From NCBI RefSeq assembly GCF_000285295.1, contig NZ_CADP01000004.1, forward strand, positions 32,701 through 96,700: a stretch of 64,000 bases of DNA. Reading direction: 5' to 3'. Of this stretch, positions 9,661 through 18,163 are shown in pieces. A program made the position numbers and the translations under genes. The DNA comes from Komagataeibacter europaeus LMG 18890. Lineage in GTDB: Bacteria > Pseudomonadota > Alphaproteobacteria > Acetobacterales > Acetobacteraceae. How positions within the stretch are numbered: the stretch's first letter is position 1; each line of letters starts with the position of its first letter. A model generated the notes under the pieces. The model was not told where the DNA came from. It saw nothing but the letters and a program-made list of their open reading frames with translations, and did not search any database.

Positions 9661-9885
9661 ATGGATATCGCAGCAGCCCGTGAAATTGGTGCCGGTATCG
9701 CCGTTATCGCCCTCGCTGGCGTTGGCATTGGCCTGGGTAACATCTTCTCCACGCTGGTCAGCAGCATTGCGCGCAACCCGTCCGCGCGTCCGCATGTGTT
9801 CGGTCTCGGCATGCTGGGCTTCGCCCTGACGGAAGCCGTCGCCCTGTATGCGCTGCTGATCGCGTTCCTGATCCTGTTCGTCTGA
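9661..9885 (+). CDS. atpE: ATP synthase FO subunit c
   Basis: Proteolipid of 74 residues forming the rotor ring. Two hydrophobic helices are joined by the polar loop IARNPSARP. Helix two reads [16 protein letters not shown] with the proton-carrying glutamate. Sodium-binding residues typical of Na+-dependent rings are not obvious, so a proton ring is expected. AAGGAAAA precedes the ATG. Confidence 0.97.
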   Translation: MDIAAAREIGAGIAVIALAGVGIGLGNIFSTLVSSIARNPSARPHVFGLGMLGFALTEAVALYALLIAFLILFV

Positions 9886-9901
9886 TACGCTGGAGGCGAA
9901 C

Positions 9902-10516
9902 ATGGCGCGCGCCGTGATGTATGACAACATCCGAAGGGCGGGGACAGTTCTGGCCTCGTCCGCGCTGGCTCTGCCGCTGATGGCCATGGTTGCCCCTGGC
10001 GCGCGCGCCGAGGGCATGCCCCAGCTTGATTTCGGCAATCCCTATGTCATCGGACAGGTGGTGTGGGGCGCTGGCATTTTCCTGGTACTTTACCTTCTGC
10101 TGAGCCGCTCGGCCCTGCCGAAGGTGGAAAAGGTCCTGTCGCTGCGTCGCCAGACGATCGAGACGGATCTCGGGATTGCGCACAAGGCCAAGACCCGCGC
10201 TGATGAAGCAGTGGCCGACCTGCATGAAGCCCGCCGCAAGGCACTGGCTGACGCACAGGCTAATGTGGACAAGGTTGTCGAGGAGGCGCGTCTTGCCGCC
10301 GCCCGGCAGACCGAGGAAATGAATGCGCGTCTGGCGACGGAAATCCAGGATGCCGAAACCCGCATTGCCCAGGCACGTGGGCAGGCGCTGGCATCCGTGC
10401 GTGAGATTTCGACAACGACGGCGGAAACGCTGATCCATCAGTTATCCGGCATTGCCGCCCCGGCCGATTTCGTGACGGCAAAGGTCGGTTCTGCTGCGGC
10501 AGCACGTGGTCTCTGA
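9902..10516 (+). CDS. atpF': ATP synthase FO subunit b'
   Basis: Peripheral-stalk subunit of 204 residues. A hydrophobic N-terminal stretch and a second membrane helix (VVWGAGIFLVLYLLLSRSALPKVEKVL, about residues 51-77) are followed by a long charged alpha-helical stalk rich in Ala, Glu, Lys and Arg. The first 37 residues, ending in ALPLMAMVAPGARA, look like a signal-type extension, as in many alphaproteobacterial b' subunits. GGAGG lies just before ATG 9902. It pairs with the following b subunit as a heterodimer. Confidence 0.93.
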   Translation: MARAVMYDNIRRAGTVLASSALALPLMAMVAPGARAEGMPQLDFGNPYVIGQVVWGAGIFLVLYLLLSRSALPKVEKVLSLRRQTIETDLGIAHKAKTRADEAVADLHEARRKALADAQANVDKVVEEARLAAARQTEEMNARLATEIQDAETRIAQARGQALASVREISTTTAETLIHQLSGIAAPADFVTAKVGSAAAARGL

Positions 10517-10546
10517 CCCGCTGCCCAAGACAGACAGGTCATAATC

Positions 10547-11041
10547 ATGTTTCATGATCCCCGTTTCTGGTCGGCTGTTGCCTTTGTCCTGTTCTTTGTC
10601 CTGTTCGGGCGTTCACTATGGAAACCCCTGGTGAGCGCGCTGGACGGACGGGCAGAGCGCATCCGTGCAGAGCTTGATGAAGCAGCGCGCCTGCGCCGTG
10701 AAGCCGAGCAGATGCTTGAGGACGCGACGCGTGACCGCGAAGCGGCATTGGCCGAAGCCAAGGAACTGGTTGAACATTCCCTGCGTGAAGCCGCCAATAT
10801 TGCACTGAAGGCCCGCAAGGACGCCGAGGAAATCGCCGCACGGCGTGAACAGATGGCGAAGGACCGGATTGCTTCGGCAGAACGTTCCGCTCTGCGCGAA
10901 GTGCGTGAGACGGCTGTTGACATCGCCATTCAGGCCACGCGTGAAACGCTGGCTGCAAGTCTGCCCGCAGATGTGGACGGCAAGATTATTGACAAGTCCA
11001 TCGGTGATCTGCCGACGGCCCTGTCCCAGCGTGCTGCCTGA
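10547..11041 (+). CDS. atpF: ATP synthase FO subunit b
   Basis: 164 residues with one N-terminal membrane helix (FWSAVAFVLFFVLFGRSLWKPL), then a long charged coiled-coil stalk from about residue 30 to the end. The F1 genes atpHAGDC are not in this window, consistent with separate FO and F1 operons in alphaproteobacteria. About 20 bases separate its stop from the following glycosyltransferase, so read-through is likely. Confidence 0.94.
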   Translation: MFHDPRFWSAVAFVLFFVLFGRSLWKPLVSALDGRAERIRAELDEAARLRREAEQMLEDATRDREAALAEAKELVEHSLREAANIALKARKDAEEIAARREQMAKDRIASAERSALREVRETAVDIAIQATRETLAASLPADVDGKIIDKSIGDLPTALSQRAA

Positions 11042-11062
11042 TCATCATTGGTGACAACCGGC

Positions 11063-11812
11063 ATGTCAGGTAATGGGGCGGACGACCGTCCCATTGTCTC
11101 CATTATCGCGGCAGTACTGAACGAAGGGCCGAATATTCGGCCTGTATGTCAGGAAATTTCCGATGTCCTTGGCCAGTTGCCCGGGGCTGAAGTCATTTTC
11201 GTTGATGACGGCAGCACGGACGATACGGTCGCACAGCTTGAAGCCGTAAGGCGTGACGGTATCCTGCCTGACCTGCGTATCCTTGGCCATGATACGGTTT
11301 ACGGAAAATCCGCTGGCCTGCGCACCGGCATTGAAGCCGCGCGCGGTGAGTGGGTCATCCTGATGGATGGTGACGGACAGGATAATCCTGCTGATTTTGC
11401 CGCCATGCTGGAAATGTGCCGCATGGCAAAAGGGCGCGCGCCCCTGGTTGTGGGTGTTCGGACCAGACGGCGTGACACCATGTCACGCAGGCTGGCCTCA
11501 CGTTTTGCCAATGGCCTGCGTCGTCGCCTGCTTGATGATGGCTGCCCCGATACCGGGGCGTCGCTGAAGGCATTCCGGCGCGTGGATTTCCTTGGACTGC
11601 CCCAGTTTGAAGGACTGCACCGTTTCCTGCCGTCCCTCATGGGCAGGCGGGGCGTGCCGCTGGCCTGTCTTTCGGTCGATCACCGTACCCGGCTGCATGG
11701 ATCTTCCAAATATACCAATCTCAACCGGGCCATTGTCGGCATCCGGGACATATTGGGTGTAATGTGGCTTAACAACCGCGCCAGGATACCGAAACGCGTT
11801 ACCGAACGCTGA
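11063..11812 (+). CDS. Family 2 glycosyltransferase, ArnC/DPM1-like
   Basis: 249 residues with a GT-A fold: PIVSIIAAVLNEGPNI near the N-terminus, VIFVDDGSTDDTV for UDP-sugar binding and MDGDGQDNP as the metal-binding motif. It resembles polyprenyl-phosphate sugar transferases but lacks the C-terminal membrane helices of some members, as in single-domain DPM1-like enzymes. It is followed at once by an ArnT-like transferase that uses polyprenyl-phosphate sugars, so it probably loads a sugar onto undecaprenyl phosphate for lipid A or another envelope glycan. The sugar is unknown. TTG 11048 and GTG 11051 are alternative starts. Confidence 0.82.
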   Translation: MSGNGADDRPIVSIIAAVLNEGPNIRPVCQEISDVLGQLPGAEVIFVDDGSTDDTVAQLEAVRRDGILPDLRILGHDTVYGKSAGLRTGIEAARGEWVILMDGDGQDNPADFAAMLEMCRMAKGRAPLVVGVRTRRRDTMSRRLASRFANGLRRRLLDDGCPDTGASLKAFRRVDFLGLPQFEGLHRFLPSLMGRRGVPLACLSVDHRTRLHGSSKYTNLNRAIVGIRDILGVMWLNNRARIPKRVTER

Positions 11813-11825
11813 AGGGACCGTGCCC

Positions 11826-13493
11826 ATGACGCGTCTGACATTGCGTCACTATATCCTTGTGGCGCTGTCCGTATTTATCCTGTTCCTGCCGGGGCGTGCG
11901 TCGCTTCCACCGCTGGACCGTGATGAACCGCGTTATATGGAAGCCACCGCGCAGATGCTGCACAGCGGCAACTATGTCGATGTCAGGTTTCTGGATCAGC
12001 CCCGCTATCTCCAGCCTGCTGGCATATACTGGCTTGAAGCCACTGCTGTCCGCCTGACGGGCATGCAGGACGCGCACGCGGTCTGGCCCTATCGTATTCC
12101 TTCCCTTCTGGCGGTGACCGCTTCTGCGGTGTTGACCGCGTGGATTGGCGCGGCCCTGTTTGGCTCCATGTGTGGCCTGCTGGGGGCGGCGCTGCTGGCG
12201 GTGTCGGTGCTGATGACGGCCGAAGGCCGGATGGCCACCATTGATACGACCCTGCTGCTGTTTGTACTGCTGGCGCAATGCGGGCTGCTGCGGGCTTATC
12301 TGGATCGTGAACGCGACCTTGCCACTCCGCTTGCCGCGGCCCTGTTATACTGGACCGCGCTGGGGTGCGGGCTGATGCTCAAGGGACCGGTTATCCTGAT
12401 TCCTGGCTTTGGCACGCCCCTTGCGCTGGCGCTGGTGGAACGGCGCATTGACTGGTGGAAACGGCTGCGGCCGGCATGGGGCTGGCTGGTCATGCTGGCC
12501 ATTGTGCTGCCATGGTGCGTCGCCATCGGGGTTATCAGTCACGGCGATTTCTTTTCACGGGCGGTCGGGCGCAATTTTCTGGGTAAGGTCGCCAGCGGGC
12601 AGGAAACGCATGGCCTGCCGCCGGGCTATCATCTGGCTGTATTTGCCATTGCATTCTGGCCCGGGTCGGTTTTCGCGGCCATGAGCCTGCCTTTTGTATG
12701 GGAACGCCGGTTTCAGCCGCATGTGCGTTATCTGCTGTGCTGGATCGTGCCGCACTGGCTGGTGTTCGAGGCAATTGCGACCAAGCTGCCGCATTACGTG
12801 CTGCCGACCTATCCGGCCATTGCGATCCTGACAGCGGCGGCGATTGTTTCCTTTCCTACAGACTGGGAATGGCCACGGGCAATATGGGGACGTAGCCTGC
12901 TGGCGGCTTATGGGCTGATCTGGTTCACGATCGGGTCGGTGCTTGCGTTCGCAGGGCCGGTTCTGTTGTGGCGTATGGAAGGCATGGTTTCCCCTGCCGC
13001 CATGCTGGTGCCTGCGGGCGCACTGCCGCTGCTGGGCCTGTCGGGTTACATGATCCTGCACCGTGATGCGCTGCGGGCGGCCATGGCGGCAGTGGCAGCC
13101 GCCATCATCATCCATGTCGGGCTGTTCACGACCGTCATTCCACGGTTGCAGACCATCTGGCTCAGTCCCCGCCTTGCGGCGATGGTGGATGCGCACCGCC
13201 CCTGCGCGCGGACCATCGTGGCCTCGACATCGGATTCGGAACCCAGTCTTGTATTCCTGCTGGGTCAGGATACGCGTCTGATCAACGCCACGGCCGCCGC
13301 CGATTTCCTGCAGCAGAACCCCAAATGCGGCATGGCGCTGGTAGGCGCGCGGGATCTGGGCGCTTTCAGTGCCCGCATCATGGAAAACGGCCTGGATGTG
13401 CATGAACTGGGACAACAGACGGGACTGAATTATTCAACGGGGAAGCATCTGGAAATCGGTCTGTATGCCGTCGTCCCGCCAGCAGCGCGATAA
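11826..13493 (+). CDS. ArnT-like membrane glycosyltransferase (GT39/GT83 superfamily)
   Basis: 555-residue polytopic membrane protein. The first periplasmic loop has PPLDRDEPRYMEATAQML, with the acidic pair expected for catalysis in PMT/ArnT enzymes, followed by QPRYLQPAGIYWLEA. About ten to twelve hydrophobic helices follow, then a soluble C-terminal part after residue 440. Such enzymes move a sugar from a polyprenyl-phosphate carrier to lipid A or a protein on the periplasmic side. AAGGGA eight bases upstream supports ATG 11826. It is translationally close to the upstream GT2 gene; together they form a carrier-loading and transfer pair. Confidence 0.84.
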   Translation: MTRLTLRHYILVALSVFILFLPGRASLPPLDRDEPRYMEATAQMLHSGNYVDVRFLDQPRYLQPAGIYWLEATAVRLTGMQDAHAVWPYRIPSLLAVTASAVLTAWIGAALFGSMCGLLGAALLAVSVLMTAEGRMATIDTTLLLFVLLAQCGLLRAYLDRERDLATPLAAALLYWTALGCGLMLKGPVILIPGFGTPLALALVERRIDWWKRLRPAWGWLVMLAIVLPWCVAIGVISHGDFFSRAVGRNFLGKVASGQETHGLPPGYHLAVFAIAFWPGSVFAAMSLPFVWERRFQPHVRYLLCWIVPHWLVFEAIATKLPHYVLPTYPAIAILTAAAIVSFPTDWEWPRAIWGRSLLAAYGLIWFTIGSVLAFAGPVLLWRMEGMVSPAAMLVPAGALPLLGLSGYMILHRDALRAAMAAVAAAIIIHVGLFTTVIPRLQTIWLSPRLAAMVDAHRPCARTIVASTSDSEPSLVFLLGQDTRLINATAAADFLQQNPKCGMALVGARDLGAFSARIMENGLDVHELGQQTGLNYSTGKHLEIGLYAVVPPAAR

Positions 13494-13945
13494 CCATTTA
13501 TAAAAAATGGGCGGCTGACATGGGATCAGGAGATTAAATAAGCACGCCGACCGGAATGCCAGCCTGTTTTGTGGGAAACAGGCATTTCCTGCTTCCCGCG
13601 TCAGGGATCATCACCGCATGAACATGGCCGCAGCACTTGGTCAGCCAGGAAACGGTGACCTGCCCGGCAGCGCCACGGCATCTTTTGCCTTTCCGATGTC
13701 CGCCGACATGGCGTTTATCGGCTTCGATCTTTCCTGCAGGGCATCATGCCTGGCCACGATGTCCCGAAGCCAGCAGCAGAGCAGGGTGGCCGTATCGCGC
13801 GTGATGCCGATGATCACTGCAATACTTCATGCGAATATGTCCGCAACGCAGTAATCCGGTAAGGCGGCCCGAGGGCAGCAGGGGCCAGCCGACTTGCCAC
13901 GACGTGCTTTTGTCGTCTTACCTGTGCCAGCCCAGTGTAACAGGG
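13494..13945. other. Intergenic region, about 450 bases, between convergent gene sets
   Basis: Lies between the end of the atp/glycosyltransferase run (plus) and the DUF3297 gene (minus). It contains an 8-bp perfect hairpin, GCCTGTTT/AAACAGGC with a 6-base loop at 13562-13583, which may end plus-strand transcription although no long T tract follows. It also contains a possible small minus-strand gene (13641-13817, listed separately). No tRNA, riboswitch or repeat was recognised. Confidence 0.5.
13641..13817 (-). CDS. Possible small protein (58 residues), unrecognised
   Basis: A minus-strand frame from GTG 13817 to TGA 13641 encodes 58 residues beginning VIIGITRDTATLLCCWLRD and continuing with a charged helical segment. 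About three quarters of codons end in G or C, similar to real genes here, and no larger gene overlaps it. Against it: the ribosome-binding site is weak (GAAG), and a plus-strand frame across the same bases is also open with lower third-position GC. It could be a real small protein or noise. Confidence 0.25.
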   Translation of the reverse strand: MIIGITRDTATLLCCWLRDIVARHDALQERSKPINAMSADIGKAKDAVALPGRSPFPG

Positions 13946-14182
13946 TCAGGACTTGAACCAGACCTCGACCGGGCCCTTGACCTTCATGGCCATCGGGTTG
14001 CCGAAACGGTCGGTGCCGCGGCCCACGGCCAGACGCACCCAGCCTTCGCTTATGCAGTATTCCTCGACATTGTTTTTCTCGATTCCCTTGAAACGCACGC
14101 CAATGCCACGATCAAGCAGGGACTCGTTGTAAAAGGGGCTGGCGGGATTGACGGACAGACGGTCCGGCGGGGTATCGGTCAT
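13946..14182 (-). CDS. DUF3297 family protein
   Basis: Small soluble protein of 78 residues: MTDTPPDRLSVNPASPFYN at the N-terminus, then GIGVRFKGIEKNNVEEYC and KGPVEVWFK at the end. This is the full length and pattern of the DUF3297 family found across proteobacteria, whose function is unknown. It is last of a minus-strand run radA-yigZ-DUF3297, 57 bases after the previous stop. Confidence 0.85.
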   Translation of the reverse strand: MTDTPPDRLSVNPASPFYNESLLDRGIGVRFKGIEKNNVEEYCISEGWVRLAVGRGTDRFGNPMAMKVKGPVEVWFKS

Positions 14183-14239
14183 GATGGTCTTTTTCCGTAT
14201 GGTGAACGTGAAACGCTGTCTGACATAGCGGCAATAGCG

Positions 14240-14866
14240 TTAGTCTCCAACACCCGGCGTGGTGTCTTCCTCCACCACGCGGATGGTGGCCTGCCCACGG
14301 GTAATGTCGGTGATGCGGGTGCGGACCTCCGCCTCGCGTATCGCGGGCAGGGTGATCTGCATGCCGACACCCTTGGCGCCGAAGTCTTCTTCCACGATCT
14401 GGCAGTCCATGCTTTCCAGTCGTGCACGCAGCAGGGCATGGTCGGAAAAACCGCAGCCAAACGTCAGGGACACCATTTCCACGATCGGGATGCGTTCCGC
14501 CGTGCGCAGGCATTCCGCTGCCGTCCCGCCATAGGCACGCACCAGACCGCCCGCCCCCAGCTTGGTGCCGCCAAACCACCGCGTGACCACGACCACGGTG
14601 CGGTCGAAACCCTGTCCTTCGATCACCTGCAGGATGGGCCGGCCCGCGGTGCCACCGGGTTCGCCCGCGTCATCACTGCGATAGGTCTGGCCGATCAGAT
14701 AGGCCCAGCAGTTATGGGTGGCGTCGGGATCGCTGACGGCTGCAATGAATTCCATGGCGTCCGCCGGGGTTGCGACGGGGGCGGCCTGTGCAAGGAAGAT
14801 GCTTTTCCTGACCTCCCGCTCCAGCATCGCGGGTTTGCGCAGCATGAAGCGTTCGGGCGCACTCAC
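14240..14866 (-). CDS. YigZ/IMPACT family protein
   Basis: 208 residues. The N-terminal IMPACT domain shows FLAQAAPVATPADAMEFI, NCWAYLIG and the family signature RWFGGTKLGAGGLVRAYGG. A C-terminal DUF1949-like ferredoxin-fold domain follows (about residues 140-205). The family is linked to translational control or peptide processing, but its bacterial role is not settled. The GTG start at 14866 overlaps the radA stop as GTGA; ATG 14845 is an alternative. Confidence 0.88.
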   Translation of the reverse strand: MSAPERFMLRKPAMLEREVRKSIFLAQAAPVATPADAMEFIAAVSDPDATHNCWAYLIGQTYRSDDAGEPGGTAGRPILQVIEGQGFDRTVVVVTRWFGGTKLGAGGLVRAYGGTAAECLRTAERIPIVEMVSLTFGCGFSDHALLRARLESMDCQIVEEDFGAKGVGMQITLPAIREAEVRTRITDITRGQATIRVVEEDTTPGVGD

Positions 14867-16269
14867 GCCTCCGCCTCCTCCATCGCCCCGGTAAACAGGC
14901 TGACCAGATCGCCCAGATGGCCGATTTCCTGTATGCCCAGCCCGTCGGGGGCGGTGGGCTTGCGGTTGCCGCGTGCGATACGGCGCGGCAGGAATGCCTG
15001 CTCGAACCCCAGCTTGTGAGCTTCCTTCAGCCTTGTGTCGGGTTGCGAGACCTGACGGATCTCCCCCGACAGGCCGACCTCGCCAAAATAGACCGAACCC
15101 GCGCTGGTGGGCTGCCCGGTGGCGGCGGATACAAGGGCTGCCGCCACCGCCATGTCGGCGGCAGGCTCCCCCACCCGCAGGCCGCCTGCAATGTTGAGAT
15201 GCACATCCATGGCATTGAGCTTGATGCCGCACCGTGCTTCCAGCACCGCCAGCAGCATGTTCAGCCGCCCCGTATCCCATCCCACGACCGCGCGCCGCGC
15301 GCCGCCGTCGCCTGCCTTGGGCGACAGCAGGGCCTGCACCTCCAGCAGCACGGGGCGCGTGCCCTCCATGCCCGCAAACACGGCGGAGCCTGCGATATGC
15401 CCGCGCCGTTCAGCCAGGAACAGGGCGGATGGATTGGGCACTTCCTCCAGCCCCTGGTCGGTCATGGCGAACACGCCGATTTCGTCAGTCGCGCCAAAAC
15501 GGTTCTTGGCCGCGCGCAGGATACGGAACTGATGGCCGCGATCGCCTTCGAAATACATGACCGCATCGACCATGTGTTCCAGCACGCGGGGACCGGCCAG
15601 CGCCCCTTCCTTGGTCACGTGCCCCACCAGGATCAGGCTGAAGCCACGCTGCTTGGCCAGGCGGATCAGTTCAAACGCGCAGGCGCGGACCTGGCTTACG
15701 GTGCCGGGCGCGCTTTCCACCGTTTCCATCCACATGGTCTGGATCGAGTCGATCACGACCAGGGCCAGATCCTTTTCCGCCTCCAGCGTTGCGACGATAT
15801 CGGCCACGTTTATGGCGGCGGCAAGTTCCAGCGTCGGCGCTTCCAGCCCCAGCCTGCGCGCGCGCAGGCGGATCTGGTCCACCGCTTCCTCGCCCGATAT
15901 GTACATGACCTGGCGTCCGGCGCGTGCCAGCGCGCAGGCGCCCTGCAGCAGCAGTGTCGATTTGCCGATACCCGGATCACCACCAACCAGCACGACGGAT
16001 GCCGGAACCAGTCCGCCCCCCAGCACGCGGTCCAGTTCCCCGATGTGGGTTTCGATGCGGGGCGGCGGCGGGGTATCACCCGCAAGCCCCACAAGGTTGA
16101 TGCGGGCCCCCGTGCGCCTGCGGGCGTTGGTGCCGCCTGTTGCCGTGGGTTCGACCGTTTCCTCGACAATGCTGTTCCACGCGCCACAGGCGTCGCACCG
16201 GCCCGACCACTTGGGAAAGACCGCCCCGCAGGACTGACAGACAAAACGGTTAGCGGGCCGACGCGCCAT
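14863..16269 (-). CDS. radA: DNA repair protein RadA
   Basis: 468 residues in the standard RadA/Sms order. A zinc finger uses cysteines 11, 14, 25 and 28 (CQSCGAVFPKWSGRCDACG). The RecA-like ATPase has Walker A GGDPGIGKSTLL. The RadA-specific KNRFG motif is present, followed by a Lon-protease-like C-terminal domain. It promotes branch migration and recombination-intermediate processing. The ATG at 16269 gives the complete zinc finger. It overlaps the yigZ start. Confidence 0.97.
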   Translation of the reverse strand: MARRPANRFVCQSCGAVFPKWSGRCDACGAWNSIVEETVEPTATGGTNARRRTGARINLVGLAGDTPPPPRIETHIGELDRVLGGGLVPASVVLVGGDPGIGKSTLLLQGACALARAGRQVMYISGEEAVDQIRLRARRLGLEAPTLELAAAINVADIVATLEAEKDLALVVIDSIQTMWMETVESAPGTVSQVRACAFELIRLAKQRGFSLILVGHVTKEGALAGPRVLEHMVDAVMYFEGDRGHQFRILRAAKNRFGATDEIGVFAMTDQGLEEVPNPSALFLAERRGHIAGSAVFAGMEGTRPVLLEVQALLSPKAGDGGARRAVVGWDTGRLNMLLAVLEARCGIKLNAMDVHLNIAGGLRVGEPAADMAVAAALVSAATGQPTSAGSVYFGEVGLSGEIRQVSQPDTRLKEAHKLGFEQAFLPRRIARGNRKPTAPDGLGIQEIGHLGDLVSLFTGAMEEAEA

Positions 16270-16366
16270 GAGGGCTCCCTGGGCAAGAACAGATCGTGTA
16301 TATCATATATGGAACGACCGGCCGCGAAAGTCAGATGTGGTCTGAAAAACCCCTTCGGAAACATGA

Positions 16367-16447
16367 AAAAGTTTTTGGCGAAGCTTTTTGCAAAAAGCTT
16401 CGAAAGAATGCCGCCTTTTTGAAAAAAGGAGACACCCAGAAACTTTT
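16367..16447 (-). repeat. Two-hairpin intergenic repeat, copy 1
   Basis: Outer arms AAAAGTTT (16367-16374) and AAACTTTT (16440-16447) are perfectly complementary. They enclose a 22-base perfect palindrome GAAGCTTTTTG/CAAAAAGCTTC (16380-16401) and a second, slightly decayed hairpin built on CCGCCTTTTT with AAAAAAGG (about 16411-16430). Related copies are at 30363, 36123 and 48083. Read on the minus strand it follows the mlaF stop by about 15 bases, so it could end mlaF transcription before radA. Confidence 0.85.
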
Positions 16448-16461
16448 GTCTTTTTTATCAG

Positions 16462-17256
16462 TCAGCTACGCACATCGATTTTTATCGGTCCTTCGCGGCG
16501 GCCATGGGTGAACTGGTCCACCACCGGGTTGCCACTGTCAAACAGGGTGGAGGGCGGTCCCTGCCAGATCAGCCGGCCTTCATACAGCATGCCCACCCGG
16601 TCCCCGATCCGCTGGGCGGACGCCATGTCATGCGTGATGGCGATGGCGGTTGATCCCAGCTTGCGCACGCAATCGGCAATCAGTCCGTCAATCACCGCGC
16701 CCATGATGGGATCAAGCCCGGTCGTCGGTTCATCAAAGAACAGGATTTCGGGGCGGGCCGCGATGGCGCGCGCCAGTCCCACGCGCTTCTGCATGCCGCC
16801 CGACAGTTCGGATGGCGACAGCGCGCCCACGGCGGGGTCCATGCCCACCTGTTCCAGCAGGGCGCCCGCGCGCACGCGGGCCTGCGCGCGGGTAATGCGT
16901 GGGCCATGCCCCGCGCGGGCGGCGGCAACAAGACCGAAGGTCACGTTTTCCCATACGCTCAGGCTGTCAAACAGCGCGCCGTTCTGGAACAGCATGCCGA
17001 TCCGCGCCATATAGGGTTCGCGCTGCCGGGACGAAAGCGTCGTGACATCGACGCCATCAATCTCGATGGACCCCGCATCGGGCGTGATCAGGCCCAGTAT
17101 GCAGCGCAGCAGCACCGACTTGCCCGTGCCCGAGCCACCGATGACCACGAATGACGTGCCACCCATAACATCAAGGTCCACCCCATCCAGCACCACCTTG
17201 GGACCGAACGCCTTTTTCAGGCCGCGAATGCGGATCTTGGGGGTTGCGTCACTCAT
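16462..17256 (-). CDS. mlaF: MlaF-like ABC transporter ATP-binding protein
   Basis: 264-residue ATPase of the Mla-type phospholipid transporter. Walker A is GGSGTGKSVLLRC near residue 35, the ABC signature is LSGGMQKRVGLARA, and Walker B is ILFFDEPTTGLDP. The start overlaps the mlaE stop as ATGA, so permease and ATPase are coupled. The MCE-domain subunit MlaD and the STAS protein MlaB are not adjacent; they may be encoded elsewhere. The role is maintaining outer-membrane lipid asymmetry. Confidence 0.9.
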   Translation of the reverse strand: MSDATPKIRIRGLKKAFGPKVVLDGVDLDVMGGTSFVVIGGSGTGKSVLLRCILGLITPDAGSIEIDGVDVTTLSSRQREPYMARIGMLFQNGALFDSLSVWENVTFGLVAAARAGHGPRITRAQARVRAGALLEQVGMDPAVGALSPSELSGGMQKRVGLARAIAARPEILFFDEPTTGLDPIMGAVIDGLIADCVRKLGSTAIAITHDMASAQRIGDRVGMLYEGRLIWQGPPSTLFDSGNPVVDQFTHGRREGPIKIDVRS

Positions 17257-18038
17257 TGGGAAAAGAACACATCCGTCAGAAGGTAATCAAACGTCAGCAG
17301 GAGGATCGAGGCCGCGACAACCGCCGCCGTGGTGGCCGCCCCCACGCCCTCGGCCCCGCCACGGCTGTGATAGCCATGGTAGCAGCCCATGAGCGCGATC
17401 AGGAACCCGAATATGGCCGCCTTCACCAGTCCCACCGTCACGTCCATGACCTTGAGCGAGGCAATCGTTGCCGTGATATAGGCGGAAGCCGAGAAATCCA
17501 GCTTCATCACGCATACGGTAAACCCGCCCAGCACACCCAGTATGTCGGCCACCAGCACAAGGAACGGCAGCGCCAGCGTGCCCGCCACCAGCCGTGGCGT
17601 GACTAGGTATTTGATGGGATTGGTAGACATGGTGGTCAGTGCATCGATCTGGTCGGTCACCCGCATGGTCCCGATTTCGGCCGACATGGCGGCGCCGACC
17701 CGTCCCGCCACCATCAGTCCCGCCAGCACCGGTCCCAGTTCGCGCGTGACCGCAAGGATGACAATCCCGGCAATGGCGTTCTGGGCATGGTACTGGGCGA
17801 ACCCGGTATAGGACTGCAATGCGATCACGCCGCCAGAAAACAGCGCCGTCAGGGCCACGACCGGCAGGGAGAAAAAGCCGATTTCCACCAGCGTGCCCCA
17901 CAGCGTGCGCCAGTAGAAGGGGGGACGGACCACATGCGACAGGGCGACGGCGGCAAACAGCGCCACCCGCCCCGCCATGCGGACGATATCCAGAACGGCC
18001 CTGCCCAGCCCGGCAATGAAATCGAGAATGCCGTTCAC
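17253..18038 (-). CDS. mlaE: MlaE-like ABC transporter permease
   Basis: 261 residues with about six hydrophobic segments and the MlaE core LGPVLAGLMVAGRVGAAMSAEIGTM followed by TDQIDAL and NPIKYLV. It forms the inner-membrane channel partner of MlaF. The start is GTG 18038 with GGGAGG a few bases upstream. The first 45 residues include an amphipathic membrane-entry helix typical of the family. It is the upstream member of a two-gene mlaE-mlaF unit. Confidence 0.9.
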   Translation of the reverse strand: MNGILDFIAGLGRAVLDIVRMAGRVALFAAVALSHVVRPPFYWRTLWGTLVEIGFFSLPVVALTALFSGGVIALQSYTGFAQYHAQNAIAGIVILAVTRELGPVLAGLMVAGRVGAAMSAEIGTMRVTDQIDALTTMSTNPIKYLVTPRLVAGTLALPFLVLVADILGVLGGFTVCVMKLDFSASAYITATIASLKVMDVTVGLVKAAIFGFLIALMGCYHGYHSRGGAEGVGAATTAAVVAASILLLTFDYLLTDVFFSQ

Positions 18039-18163
18039 AACGCCTCCCGCGCATGTGGGTGATCGCCATGCCGGACAACAGGTTCAGCAGACATGTTCCT
18101 GCCGTAGCGCGGCAGGCCACTCACGTCAAAGCGAAAGCGCGTACCTCCGCCATGCCCGCGTGC

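Noticed and set aside
13829..16422. Two long plus-strand open frames opposite yigZ and radA
   Set aside because: Both are antisense shadows of well-conserved genes with complete motifs on the other strand.
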